This document shows, in pieces, positions 47,689 through 56,783 of a DNA stretch of 64,000 nucleotides. The translations under genes and the position numbers were made by a program. This DNA comes from an uncultured Rhizobiaceae group bacterium. GTDB taxonomy: Bacteria > Pseudomonadota > Alphaproteobacteria > Rhizobiales > Rhizobiaceae. The DNA is taken from the NCBI GenBank assembly GCA_938010435.1, contig CALLUS010000013.1:124001-188000 (forward strand). Direction: 5' to 3'. Every line of letters starts with the position of its first letter. Within the stretch, counting starts at the first letter, position 1. Under the pieces are notes generated by a model that was not told the origin of the DNA, made no database searches, and was given only the letters and a program-made list of their open reading frames with translations.

Positions 47689-47803
47689 TCGATGATATGT
47701 TCACGAATGCGTGACAATTTATCTGTCTTTATCTTCTACAACATGCAGGCACACATGCCCTCCACTGAGAGTATGGTCCAGCTTTGAAATCAGGACGACG
47801 ACT

Positions 47804-48025
47804 ATGAAAGCCGATATCCATCCCGATTACCACACAATCAAAGTGGTCATGACCGACGGCACTGAATACGAAACTCGCTCCACATGGGGCAAAGAAGGCG
47901 ATACGTTAAACCTTGATGTTGATCCAACATCACACCCGGCTTGGACCGGTGGTGGCGGTGCACTTCTCGACCGAGATGGTCGCGTTTCCAAGTTCAACAA
48001 GAAATTTGCGGGTCTCGGCATCTAG
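47804..48025 (+). CDS. rpmE: 50S ribosomal protein L31
   Basis: Protein of 73 aa: [29 protein letters not shown] and the end HPAWTGGG...[12 protein letters not shown]. It lacks the zinc Cys residues (C-minus type). Start at 47804 follows AGGAC; the frame from 47711 adds an unrelated extension. Confidence 0.95.
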   Translation: MKADIHPDYHTIKVVMTDGTEYETRSTWGKEGDTLNLDVDPTSHPAWTGGGGALLDRDGRVSKFNKKFAGLGI

Positions 48026-48046
48026 TCCGTCTCGAAAATTCGATTT

Positions 48047-48084
48047 AAAAACCCGTCCAGCATCTTTGCTGTGGCGGGTTTTTT
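48047..48084. terminator. Bidirectional-looking terminator between rpmE and the hydrolase gene
   Basis: AAAACCCG (48047-48054) pairs with CGGGTTTT (48074-48081) with inner pairing of CCAGC with GCTGTGG, and runs of T on the plus side and A on the other. It ends rpmE and overlaps the last bases of the convergent hydrolase gene. Confidence 0.75.
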
Positions 48085-48793
48085 ATAAGCCCAACCAGCT
48101 TTGCAAAGCTGAATTTACAACCGTCGGGTTCTCCAGCGTGGTCACGTGGCCAGCATCAGGCACAATTACCAATTCAGAATTCGCCATTATGTCGTGCATC
48201 GCTTCATGTCGCGATAGCGGGCACGGCAAATCGTCTTCTCCGCACAAAATGAGCGTTTCACCCTCATAGACAGATAAAACATCTTCTGCATCATTTCGGA
48301 CCATGAGCGCTTTCGCTTGTCGTTCAAAAGCATCCGACCCAAGAGCTGTAGCCATTTCCAAGAAAATTAAATTTAGCCTTGGGTCACCCATGTGCTGAGG
48401 CACCACATAAAATGGTTTTAATTCATCGCGCATAACCTGCACGAGTTCGCCACACTTCACACGTTCAATCTGACGCTTTCTTTGTTCAATACGCTCTAGC
48501 TGATCTGGCAAATGGTTGGTGTCGAGCAAAGCAAGACGCTCCACACGGTGCGAAGCTTGGCGAACAATTTCCATAGCAACAATTCCGCCCAACGAAAGTC
48601 CAGCAAGTGCAAACGTTTTAAATGCCGTGGTCTGAAGAACCTGTTCTGCCATGTCTTCAATGGATTGAGCAGTCGACAGATCCCCGATCTCAATGGCAAC
48701 TGCCCCATTCAAAGCCTTCACTTGCGGCGCAAATAATTCCGCGTTGCACATCATACCGGGCAGTAAAATCAATCCCTCATACGTCTTAGACAT
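48083..48793 (-). CDS. Alpha/beta-fold hydrolase, last gene of the catabolic operon
   Basis: Soluble hydrolase of 236 aa. Nucleophile elbow GLSLGG (near residue 77), acid in ILCGEDDLPCP and catalytic His in PDAGHVTTLENP. Resembles carboxylesterases and C-C bond hydrolases of the BioH/3-oxoadipate lactonase type. It is 6 bases after the MetE-like gene and ends the twelve-gene minus-strand operon. A role in cleaving an ester or lactone intermediate is inferred from context. Confidence 0.82.
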   Translation of the reverse strand: MSKTYEGLILLPGMMCNAELFAPQVKALNGAVAIEIGDLSTAQSIEDMAEQVLQTTAFKTFALAGLSLGGIVAMEIVRQASHRVERLALLDTNHLPDQLERIEQRKRQIERVKCGELVQVMRDELKPFYVVPQHMGDPRLNLIFLEMATALGSDAFERQAKALMVRNDAEDVLSVYEGETLILCGEDDLPCPLSRHEAMHDIMANSELVIVPDAGHVTTLENPTVVNSALQSWLGL

Positions 48794-48799
48794 TGCCGT

Positions 48800-49933
48800 C
48801 TAAACACGTGCCGAGGCGAGAGTTGTTCCGTCAGACATTGCTTTCAATTTTGCATAGGCTATTTCAGGGTCCACAGAACCATAGCCCGCAAAAGTGCCAA
48901 ACCCGCAATCCGAGCCCGCAATAACGCGATCAGCGCCCACAATACCTGCAAACCGCTCCACACGCTGCGCGACAACTTCAGGATGTTCGATAAAGTTCGT
49001 TGTGGTGTCTACTACACCGGGAACCAATATCTTATTGTCAGGAATATCGTCCTTCCGATCGCGGAAAACGGTCCATTCATGCGCATGTCTTGGATTAGAT
49101 GTTTCAAACAGCAGATACTGCGCTTTGGTTGACATCAGCGTATTGAACATCGTGCTCATATCGATGTCACAGCAATGGGGGCCTTCATAATTGCCCCAAC
49201 AAATATGCACACGCACTTTCTCAGCGGGCACATTTTCCAGCGCATAATTCATCGCTTCAACATGAGAATCTGCAACTTTGATGAACTCGTCATCAGACAT
49301 ATCGGTGAACAGCATGTGTCGTGACAGAGCAAGATCAGGACAATCCAATTGAATGTCCAGTCCTGAAGCCACAATCGTTTCGTATTCTTCACGCATGGCT
49401 TCGGCCAGCGCTTCCAAATATTTTTCGCGCGTGGGGTAATGAACGTTCTGCAAGAAAAGCGAAATCACGCCGGGTGAAGCAGCATTCATGAAGCCACGTT
49501 CAACGCCATGCTTGGCCATCGCAACTTTCAAGTTTGCAATATCTTTTTGCAGTTCGCCTTGGCCTTTTGAAACCACATCAGATGTGCATTGCGGGCGCGC
49601 ATAAGTGGGCGTCCCACCACTGTCGGCTAATCTCTCAAGAAAAGTCGGAAACATCTTTAAATCAGCAGGCGCATTTCGATCACTGTCACCTGAAAAGCCC
49701 GTATAACGGTCTTTTACATAAGTCGCATAAGAGATTTTCGAAGTCTCTCCATCGGACACTATGTCAGTGCCTACTTCGGCTTGACGACGCACCGTTTCAT
49801 CCACCGCTTCCGCCATAGCTTGATCAAATTCAACTTGGTCAAACGATTGTTCGTTTTCTCTTGCGAAAATAAAATCAACCACTTTTTGTGTACGCGGTAA
49901 TGATCCCACATGAGTCGTCAGAATTTTCGTCAT
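48800..49933 (-). CDS. MetE C-terminal-like zinc methyltransferase (short, core-MetE type)
   Basis: TIM-barrel protein of 377 aa corresponding only to the catalytic C-terminal half of cobalamin-independent methionine synthase. Zinc ligands are all visible: His and Cys in RVHICWGNYEG, Glu in LLFETSNPR and Cys in AGSDCGFGTF. TTHVGSLPRT starts the domain and VSDGETSK follows. The N-terminal folate half of MetE is missing. Stand-alone forms can move methyl groups to or from other thiols or carriers. In this operon of catabolic genes its role is probably not methionine synthesis; demethylation or C-S chemistry of the substrate is an inference. Confidence 0.8.
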   Translation of the reverse strand: MTKILTTHVGSLPRTQKVVDFIFARENEQSFDQVEFDQAMAEAVDETVRRQAEVGTDIVSDGETSKISYATYVKDRYTGFSGDSDRNAPADLKMFPTFLERLADSGGTPTYARPQCTSDVVSKGQGELQKDIANLKVAMAKHGVERGFMNAASPGVISLFLQNVHYPTREKYLEALAEAMREEYETIVASGLDIQLDCPDLALSRHMLFTDMSDDEFIKVADSHVEAMNYALENVPAEKVRVHICWGNYEGPHCCDIDMSTMFNTLMSTKAQYLLFETSNPRHAHEWTVFRDRKDDIPDNKILVPGVVDTTTNFIEHPEVVAQRVERFAGIVGADRVIAGSDCGFGTFAGYGSVDPEIAYAKLKAMSDGTTLASARV

Positions 49934-49959
49934 TGTATTTCCCCTGAAAACAAACCCGC

Positions 49960-50931
49960 TTAATTCAAATCCGTGGCAGTTGGTCCTGCTGGATCATCTG
50001 TGTTGATCACACGAAACATACTGCAAGTTCCTGTCATGCTTGGTTTTAATGAATAAGCCAAACCCGGTGGAACGGCGCATGTATCGCCAGGCGCCAATGT
50101 TTTAGTGCCTGCGTCCCAGCCAATAATCCAATGGCCCTCATGGACCATCAGAATATGATGACGATGAGACGAGTGTATCTCTTCGTCGAGTGATCCACGC
50201 GTCAGTAATTCTGTTTCAAAACCCGGCTTGTCCCGAATGAGAGCATCCTCGCCAATGATTTTAGCAGGCTGATCGGCACCGAGTGCCATCATGTCCAGAT
50301 ATCGACCAACATAATATGGCACGACTTCATCTACTGAAACCTCCGGATAGTTTTTCAAAGCAGCTTCTGACAACACTGTCATGGGTTTCACACCTTCAGG
50401 AAGTGTCTCACCTTTTTTACTGTCATAAAGCTTTCCGGTTTCAGCCAACACTAAACCATGGTCCGCCGCATCTTCGATCACCTGCGGAGCCCAGATCACG
50501 CCACCGCCTGCATCATCACCACCTAGAATGGCCATGATCATTCCGTAATCTGTGCCAATATTTTCAAAACCTCTGAACATGCCTGTTGGAATATTGATAA
50601 TGTCGCCTTCTTCAAGTGTGACTTCTCCAGCAGTCCCGTAGCGCCCCCAAAAGAACCGCCATTTCCCTTTGTGAACGTAAAATACTTCTGCAGTGCGATG
50701 GCTGTGCAACGAGTTCCTACATTTAGGAGGCTGACCTGCAGCACCAATATTGAAACCTGGCGTATCTTTGATATGAACGTGTTGGTCAGCGGACTCTGAC
50801 ACGCCACCACCAATAATAGTAAAATTCTCTTTCTGATCACTGCCCGGTGTGTGTGCATCGATGAATGCCGTTTTGCACGGAATCAAGTCGCCATAGCGCA
50901 CGATGCGAGATTCCATTTCCTCAGGCGTCAT
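49960..50931 (-). CDS. Double-cupin protein
   Basis: About 323 aa with two cupin barrels. The first (about 75-145) contains LHSHRTAEVFYVHKG with metal-type His and Glu, then DIINIPTGMFRGFEN; the second (about 235-310) contains EEIHSSHRHHILMVHEG and LAPGDTCAVPPGL. Probably a metal-dependent dioxygenase, isomerase or sugar-binding enzyme. The start at 50931 follows CCGGAGA and overlaps the stop of the upstream SnoaL-like gene as ATGA; an extra 12 residues are possible from 50967. Function in the pathway unknown. Confidence 0.75.
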   Translation of the reverse strand: MTPEEMESRIVRYGDLIPCKTAFIDAHTPGSDQKENFTIIGGGVSESADQHVHIKDTPGFNIGAAGQPPKCRNSLHSHRTAEVFYVHKGKWRFFWGRYGTAGEVTLEEGDIINIPTGMFRGFENIGTDYGMIMAILGGDDAGGGVIWAPQVIEDAADHGLVLAETGKLYDSKKGETLPEGVKPMTVLSEAALKNYPEVSVDEVVPYYVGRYLDMMALGADQPAKIIGEDALIRDKPGFETELLTRGSLDEEIHSSHRHHILMVHEGHWIIGWDAGTKTLAPGDTCAVPPGLAYSLKPSMTGTCSMFRVINTDDPAGPTATDLN

Positions 50932-51941
50932 GAGAAATCTCCGGTTTGCATTAAGATCTGTTTCCAAATCGCCACTTCGTCATAGAGGGCACATTCGCGA
51001 CGAATGCTGGCATATGCATCAGACCCATTGCCCACAAACGGGCCATATTCTGCATGGCTCATGCCCATCACGTGAACATCTGCCCCTGTCGGCGCTCCAA
51101 ATGCGCCGTGTCCCTCATGTTTGCCATCAAGCGACCAGCGTAATGCAGCGCGCGGTGGCAAAACATCGCTATCCATTCCAATCCGATGATGAATTTTAAA
51201 TTCCGCATTTGGAAATGAAGATCGCAAAGCAATCCAAAACTCACTGACCGAACGATGAGACAATCCACTCACTCCGCCAGCATATTCGGTGAGAACAGCG
51301 CGGTCGTAATGCTCATGCACCAAGTTGAAGTCTTTGTTCATGATACTGGTCAGCGTGTCGGCGTATCGCTGTCCCCAAACATTGTCATTGCCAGTGCTTT
51401 TATAATCTCCCTCAATATCAATCGCTGGCGTGAATGGTTTTGCGCAATTTTCAGGACCACCCTCATTTTCGATGAGTTTGTAGGCAAATATTTCCGGGTC
51501 CATTCCCAACTGTCGAACAATGCCGCCATAGTCGCGAATGAGCCACTCGTCATAAATGGTATCGTTTTTTGCAGCACAATCTGCCAGAACACGAACGGTA
51601 AATCGCTCCCCCGTAGCAGGACCGAACGCTCCGTCTTCCAAATGCGTACCAGTGGAAATTATACGATGTGATGATAGAAATCCATTTTCCGCATCCCCTG
51701 ACCAGATCACATCTTCCCCAAACAATTCTCTGTCGGGAAACTCATAAACAGTGGCCATTGTTGCACCAATAACCTGTTGGTTCCCACGTTGCACACCCAT
51801 AGGTGAACGCACTGGAATGTCTTCAGAATAATAGTGATTGAGCGTGCCAATACTACGATCTTCCCAAATCTCTTTGGTGATTCCGATTATGTAATCAGGA
51901 AAATCCTTCCACTTCTGTGAAAACCCATCAACAGTCATCAA
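50928..51941 (-). CDS. Two-domain SnoaL/NTF2-like protein
   Basis: Protein of 337 aa with two SnoaL-like (NTF2-fold) halves: an N-terminal half with FSQKWKDFPDYIIGITKEIWEDRS and a C-terminal half with HYDRAVLTEYAGG...HRSVSEFWIALRSSFPNAEFKIHH...RWSLDGKHEGHGAFGAPTG. SnoaL-fold proteins include polyketide cyclases, dehydratases and isomerases. It is the most diverged of four such proteins in the cluster. Gap of 8 bases from the SDR gene and 4-base overlap with the cupin gene. Confidence 0.72.
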   Translation of the reverse strand: MMTVDGFSQKWKDFPDYIIGITKEIWEDRSIGTLNHYYSEDIPVRSPMGVQRGNQQVIGATMATVYEFPDRELFGEDVIWSGDAENGFLSSHRIISTGTHLEDGAFGPATGERFTVRVLADCAAKNDTIYDEWLIRDYGGIVRQLGMDPEIFAYKLIENEGGPENCAKPFTPAIDIEGDYKSTGNDNVWGQRYADTLTSIMNKDFNLVHEHYDRAVLTEYAGGVSGLSHRSVSEFWIALRSSFPNAEFKIHHRIGMDSDVLPPRAALRWSLDGKHEGHGAFGAPTGADVHVMGMSHAEYGPFVGNGSDAYASIRRECALYDEVAIWKQILMQTGDFS

Positions 51942-51949
51942 TTCATCCT

Positions 51950-52717
51950 TTAGTCAGCAGTCCAGCCACCATCAATAATAATACTTGTTCCCGTAACCAG
52001 TGCAGACGCACTGCTGGCGAGAAATACGACCGCACCCATAATATCTTCAATTTCGCCAACGCGACCGAGTTTGATTTTCTCTTCGAGCCATTTCACCCGC
52101 TCCGGGTTGTCAAATGTAGATGCCGTCATTGGCGTACGAATGAAGGTTGGGCAAATCGTATTCACCCTGATCTGATGTTCTGCCAACTCAATGGCAGACG
52201 CCTTGGTAACGCCTTCAATTCCGAATTTAGAACCACAATAAACAGAACGATCAATACCACCCACATGTCCCATTTGGCTGGACGTGTGAATGATAGAACC
52301 ACCCTTACCGGCTTTAATCATGCCTTTGGCAACTTCTTGGGCCATGAAAAACGCAGCCTTCAAATTCAGATCAGTAATTATATCAAAATTGTCAGGCGTC
52401 ACATCCACATAGGGCAACGGTGTATTGGTACCTGCATTATTGAACAGGATATCAAATGACCCGTATTGGCGAACAGCAGATACCATCGCTGCATGATCAC
52501 CCACATCAAGAGAGATCGCTTCAGCTGAATACCCTGCCTCTTTAACGGCCTCAGCCGCTTGGCCAATTTCTTCCAGGTTGCGCGCGGCCATAACGACATG
52601 CGCGCCATGTTCTGCCAACGCCATTGCGCCACCCAGTCCAATGCCGCGCGAAGCGCCTGTCACAAGCGCGCGCTTTCCATTGAGTTGAAATGATGGTGTG
52701 CGAGGGAGTTCTGTCAT
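51950..52717 (-). CDS. Short-chain dehydrogenase/reductase
   Basis: NAD(P)-dependent oxidoreductase of about 255 aa. Cofactor motif TGASRGIG (about 17-24), NNAGTN, catalytic Ser in IIHTSSQMGHVGG and YCGSKFG (Tyr-x-x-x-Lys). C-terminal IDGGW. The start at 52717 overlaps the preceding stop as ATGA (52714-52717); the frame to 52729 begins with TTG. It should oxidise an alcohol of the pathway intermediate. Resembles sugar or gluconate 5-dehydrogenases, but substrate cannot be read from sequence. Confidence 0.85.
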   Translation of the reverse strand: MTELPRTPSFQLNGKRALVTGASRGIGLGGAMALAEHGAHVVMAARNLEEIGQAAEAVKEAGYSAEAISLDVGDHAAMVSAVRQYGSFDILFNNAGTNTPLPYVDVTPDNFDIITDLNLKAAFFMAQEVAKGMIKAGKGGSIIHTSSQMGHVGGIDRSVYCGSKFGIEGVTKASAIELAEHQIRVNTICPTFIRTPMTASTFDNPERVKWLEEKIKLGRVGEIEDIMGAVVFLASSASALVTGTSIIIDGGWTAD

Positions 52718-53775
52718 TGATATTTCCAAGCTTCGTCAGGAACAGTTATGTGACGAGACTTATTGAATTCGCGCATTCGTGCAAGCACATCGACGCCAAT
52801 TTGATCGTATGCGCTCAACAAATCCACCAGCACCCAGTTTTCACGAATACGACGTTGATCCCCCTGCCCTTCAAGACGCCAGAAATCGAGGCTACGCAGA
52901 TTCAGCTTTTGCCCGGAGGCTGACATACCCAACCAACCATCGTTTGTGAGCGATTGAGCCATATTGGGCCAACCCGTCACACCCACATAGTCGCCATCAG
53001 CAAAGAAATGATGAGCTTCATTGCCCCATTTTTGACCACGGTCTGGCATCGCGTTTAGAAATGGAATCTGGTGCCAATTGCGAAAGCCAGCCATGCCACG
53101 ACCAGTGCCAATGCCCGCTGGCCCATACCAATTCATCCGTTCATGCCAAAAGCGTGGCAATTCCATCGATTCTACGGGTTCAACAGGGTGGCGTTTCATA
53201 GCGACCAACATATCGATAATATGACGACAGGATTGTTCGCTCTTCGCCGCATCATAAGGGCTTTGCACCAACCCATCTTGAGTGGCGGGACCGGGGACAC
53301 ACCATTGACGCCCTAAACTTGGCGCCATGGGCCACGCATTAGCCTGCATCATCAATTCAGGGATATCCCAGAGAGCCTGCATCTCAGTCACTTTACCGTT
53401 TTCAAATTTATAAAACTCGTGAAAACGCATGTGCACGAGATGGCCTGTCGGTGGGATACCCAAAAACGGTCGCACAAATGTTCCGCAGAAAAATCCTCCA
53501 CACCCCACCCAGTGGACACCATCTTCATCAGCACCCGCCATCAAAATGAAGTCGCGTCGCTCCAAATCAGGCAATGCGTGAAACAAAGGAGCCAAAGCTG
53601 TGTCAAAAAATGCATGACTGCCATCCATCGTCTCCAACGGGAAGGACAGCTGACATAGCGCATCTTTGTAAAAAACATCATTCAAAGCAGCCTTCACACC
53701 ATCCAAGGTGAAGTCTTTTTGAGCATGCAATAAAGGTTGCAAAAATGCTTTATTTTGGTTTGGCAGATCCGTCAT
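52714..53775 (-). CDS. Two-domain SnoaL/NTF2-like protein, paralogue of the 60.3-kb gene
   Basis: Protein of 353 aa. N-terminal half: GGFFCGTFVRPFLGIPPTGHLVHMRFHEFYKFENGKV; C-terminal half: FWHERMNWYGPAGIGTGRGMAGFRNWHQIPF, then DFWRLEGQG...IRENWVLVDLL and QIGVDVLAR. The same signature (HWHEKMMWYGPSGIGT, IRENWVPIDV, MGVDVMAR) occurs in the divergent gene at 60314, showing a duplication. Its stop overlaps the SDR start; its start overlaps the HisD-like stop (53773-53777). Confidence 0.78.
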   Translation of the reverse strand: MTDLPNQNKAFLQPLLHAQKDFTLDGVKAALNDVFYKDALCQLSFPLETMDGSHAFFDTALAPLFHALPDLERRDFILMAGADEDGVHWVGCGGFFCGTFVRPFLGIPPTGHLVHMRFHEFYKFENGKVTEMQALWDIPELMMQANAWPMAPSLGRQWCVPGPATQDGLVQSPYDAAKSEQSCRHIIDMLVAMKRHPVEPVESMELPRFWHERMNWYGPAGIGTGRGMAGFRNWHQIPFLNAMPDRGQKWGNEAHHFFADGDYVGVTGWPNMAQSLTNDGWLGMSASGQKLNLRSLDFWRLEGQGDQRRIRENWVLVDLLSAYDQIGVDVLARMREFNKSRHITVPDEAWKYQ

Positions 53776-55103
53776 TATTCTGCAGCATCCGCAATGGGTT
53801 CAGCGGGTGCGCCATAAGGTACGTTACGCCCGCCATGTCTACGAACACGCACATTACATTGCTCGGCATGCCCCACAAAACCTTCCAACATGCACAAGCG
53901 GGAACCGTATTCCCCAATTCGGGTTGCCGCCTCATCAGTTGTAATCTTCTGATAGGAGTGGGTTTTCAAGAATTTCCCGACCCAAAGCCCACCCGTATAT
54001 CGCCCAGCTTTCTTGGTGGGCAAAGTGTGGTTGGTTCCAATAACCTTATCTCCGTTGGCCACATTGGTGCGTGGACCCAGAAACAATGCCCCGTAGCATG
54101 TCATATTTTCCAGAAACCAATCATCGCGATCTGTCATCACTTGAACATGTTCGGAAGCAATATCATCAGCCACTTCCAGCATTTCATCATAAGTGTCGCA
54201 AACAATAACTTCACCGTAATCTTCCCAGCTCTTCGACGCCGTATCAGCGGTCGGAATAATTTTCAGAAGTCGCTCAATTTCATCTAAAGTGGCACGGGCC
54301 AGTTTTTCAGAATTAGTCAACAAAACCGCAGGTGAATTGTAACCATGCTCCGCTTGACCAAGCAGATCGGTGGCGCACAATTCTGCATCTACGGTTTCGT
54401 CTGCGATCACCATGGTCTCCGTAGGTCCGGCAAAAAGATCGATACCAACACGCCCGAACAATTGACGTTTTGCCTCCGCCACAAACGCATTTCCCGGGCC
54501 GACGATCATGTGGCAAGGCTCTATGGTTTCTGTTCCCAGCGCCATTGATCCAACGGCTTGAATACCGCCCATGACATAAATCTCATGAGCGCCACCAAGC
54601 TTCATCGCGGTAACAATGGCTGGATGCGGTTCACCATTCTGTGGCGGAGCGGATGCCGCAATGCGCGGAACACCCGCCACTGAAGCGGTAAGCACCGACA
54701 TGTGCGCAGAAGCAACCATCGGGAATTTTCCACCGGGCACGTAACACCCCACCGATTGAACCGGGATATTCTTATGGCCCAAAATAACACCCGGCATTGT
54801 TTCAACTTCAATATCCGTCATTGATGCGCGTTGGGCTTCAGCAAAATTTCTGATTTGCTTTTGGGCGAACTTGATATCGTCCATATCGCGTGTAGAAACC
54901 TTCTGCATAGCTGCTTCAATCTCGCTGTCATTCAGACGAAATTGAGCGGGACTGTAATTGTCGAACTTCTCAGAAAGTTCCCGAACAGCAGTGTCGCCCC
55001 GCATTTCAATATCCAACAAAATACTTTCAACGGATGTGCGAACTTTCGCATCATCTTCTGCTCTTTCCTTTTCACTTCGGGCAGTCTTCAAGTGACGGAT
55101 CAT
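53775..55103 (-). CDS. Histidinol dehydrogenase-family dehydrogenase (HpsN-like)
   Basis: NAD-dependent enzyme of 442 aa in the HisD family. All zinc-ligand types are present: Gln and His in [12 protein letters not shown], Asp in [13 protein letters not shown] and a late His in [11 protein letters not shown]. Catalytic Glu-His pair in ASEHVQVM. HisD oxidises an alcohol twice to an acid; catabolic relatives such as HpsN oxidise (R)-dihydroxypropanesulfonate. No other histidine genes are here and the gene lies within an import/catabolic operon, so a catabolic alcohol dehydrogenase is more likely than histidine synthesis. Confidence 0.85.
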   Translation of the reverse strand: MIRHLKTARSEKERAEDDAKVRTSVESILLDIEMRGDTAVRELSEKFDNYSPAQFRLNDSEIEAAMQKVSTRDMDDIKFAQKQIRNFAEAQRASMTDIEVETMPGVILGHKNIPVQSVGCYVPGGKFPMVASAHMSVLTASVAGVPRIAASAPPQNGEPHPAIVTAMKLGGAHEIYVMGGIQAVGSMALGTETIEPCHMIVGPGNAFVAEAKRQLFGRVGIDLFAGPTETMVIADETVDAELCATDLLGQAEHGYNSPAVLLTNSEKLARATLDEIERLLKIIPTADTASKSWEDYGEVIVCDTYDEMLEVADDIASEHVQVMTDRDDWFLENMTCYGALFLGPRTNVANGDKVIGTNHTLPTKKAGRYTGGLWVGKFLKTHSYQKITTDEAATRIGEYGSRLCMLEGFVGHAEQCNVRVRRHGGRNVPYGAPAEPIADAAE

Positions 55104-55161
55104 CAGGTTACTCCAAAATTAGTCATTCATTCCAACCAAAGGCTTCGGTCAAGACATATCG

Positions 55162-55707
55162 CTATTTTCGCCAAGGCAATTGATCTGGCCTGAAATCGCG
55201 CTTTGGATTGTCAGTCAAGTTTTCCCAACCATGACCATTGAACGCATCCACACCCAGCTGTTTCATGATGTTTGGAAAGTCGACCATGACCCAATTGTCC
55301 ATGATCTGGCCGTCGGTCACTTTCCAAAAATCCATATAGCGAATGACAACCTTTTTTCCGGTTGCTGCAATTCCCATAAAATCTCCGGAATGAACTGCCT
55401 CTTGGCGTCCAAATGCAGCCGCCCATTCGCCATCAAACAAACGCGCTTCATCAATGCAAACCTTTTCAGAAAAGGCCGCTTGAAACGGTTTTTGCCAAGC
55501 CTCTTGGAACTCCCGCAATCCTTCTTTGAAGCCGCACCCAGCATTGCCCATCCAGCGAAAGTCTTCACTAAAAAATTCACCAATGTCTTCGATACGGTGA
55601 TCGTTCAACCCATCGACCATGCCTTCAATAATTTGACGTGTCGCTTCCCGTTTGGACAGATCATTGTCCGCTGAGAGATATGCCTGTTCAGGACGTGCTC
55701 CGGCCAT
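55162..55707 (-). CDS. Single-domain SnoaL/NTF2-like protein
   Basis: Protein of 181 aa with one SnoaL fold: FFSEDFRWMGNAGCGFKEGLREFQEAWQKPF, AFGRQEAVHSGDFMGIAATGKKVVIRYMDFWKVTDGQIMDNWVMVDF, QLGVDAFNG. The MDFW...NWVMVD...GVD signature links it to the 52.7-kb and 60.3-kb proteins. It is the first enzyme gene after the importer ATPase (gap 21 bases). Likely isomerase, dehydratase or cyclase, not established. Confidence 0.78.
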   Translation of the reverse strand: MAGARPEQAYLSADNDLSKREATRQIIEGMVDGLNDHRIEDIGEFFSEDFRWMGNAGCGFKEGLREFQEAWQKPFQAAFSEKVCIDEARLFDGEWAAAFGRQEAVHSGDFMGIAATGKKVVIRYMDFWKVTDGQIMDNWVMVDFPNIMKQLGVDAFNGHGWENLTDNPKRDFRPDQLPWRK

Positions 55708-55728
55708 TAGAAAATCCTATTCCAAAAC

Positions 55729-56778
55729 TCAGTCGATGCGTTCGCCATTTGACGGATCAAACAAGTGACAAATGCTGGCTGGAATATCGAATTGAACACT
55801 CTCACCAATGTTCGCACGATAATCTTTGTCAGCCTTCACGCTCACCATGGATTTTCCGGCACGAACAGTAACCATTGTCGCTTCGCCCAAAAGCTCCATT
55901 GAATACACATCAGCCTTCAACTGACCTTTAGAAGACACCACGAATGCGTCCTCTGCGCGGAAACCAAGCGTGACTTTCCCGCTATACGTTTTCGCCAAAC
56001 CCGAAACTTTCACATCCGCACTTGCGAACACACCGTTGTTGATTTCTCCATCCATGAGGTTCATCGCAGGTGAGCCAATAAATGCTGCAACAAATGTATT
56101 TTGCGGACGATCGTAAATTTCAACCGGCGTACCAACTTGCTGAACAATACCAGCGTTCATCACAACAACACGATCAGCCAGCGTCATAGCTTCGATTTGA
56201 TCATGCGTCACGTAGATGGTCGTGGTCGCCAACGTGTTTTGAAGGTTCTTAATCTGAGCGCGGGTGGAAACACGCAACTTCGCATCAAGGTTGGACAATG
56301 GTTCATCCATGAGAAACACAGTTGGTTCGCGAACAATTGCGCGGGCAAGCGCAACACGTTGTCGCTGACCGCCAGAAAGTTCTGCAGGGCGTCGGTGAGT
56401 AAAACCTTCAAGCTCCACCATATCGACAGCTTTTTGCACCCGTTCTTGATGGGTAGCAGGGTCGACCTTGCGCACCTTCAATGGAAAGCGAATATTCTCC
56501 CAAACGGTCATGTTTGGATAAAGACCATAAGACTGAAACACCATAGCAATGTCACGGTCTTTGGGTTCCAGATTGTTGACCATACGATCACCAATCCAAA
56601 TCTCACCTGTAGTTGATTCTTCAAGACCCGCGATCATGCGCATCGTGGTTGTTTTTCCGCAACCGGACGGTCCGAGCAAAACCAGAAATTCCTTGTCGGC
56701 AATATCCAGGCTGAACTCCTGAACGCCGACAAAGTCGCCCCATCTCTTGGTCACATTTTTAAGTGTGATACCAACCAT
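55729..56778 (-). CDS. Carbohydrate ABC transporter ATPase (CUT1, MalK/UgpC type)
   Basis: ATPase of 349 aa. Walker A GPSGCGKTT, signature LSGGQRQR, Walker B FLMDEPLSNLDAKLR, H-loop YVTHDQ. The C-terminal regulatory TOBE-like domain (about 235-349) contains GFRAEDAFV. It energises the two permeases just upstream (gap 5 bases). CUT1 systems import di- and oligosaccharides, glycerol phosphate and polyols. Confidence 0.93.
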   Translation of the reverse strand: MVGITLKNVTKRWGDFVGVQEFSLDIADKEFLVLLGPSGCGKTTTMRMIAGLEESTTGEIWIGDRMVNNLEPKDRDIAMVFQSYGLYPNMTVWENIRFPLKVRKVDPATHQERVQKAVDMVELEGFTHRRPAELSGGQRQRVALARAIVREPTVFLMDEPLSNLDAKLRVSTRAQIKNLQNTLATTTIYVTHDQIEAMTLADRVVVMNAGIVQQVGTPVEIYDRPQNTFVAAFIGSPAMNLMDGEINNGVFASADVKVSGLAKTYSGKVTLGFRAEDAFVVSSKGQLKADVYSMELLGEATMVTVRAGKSMVSVKADKDYRANIGESVQFDIPASICHLFDPSNGERID

Positions 56779-56783
56779 AACAA

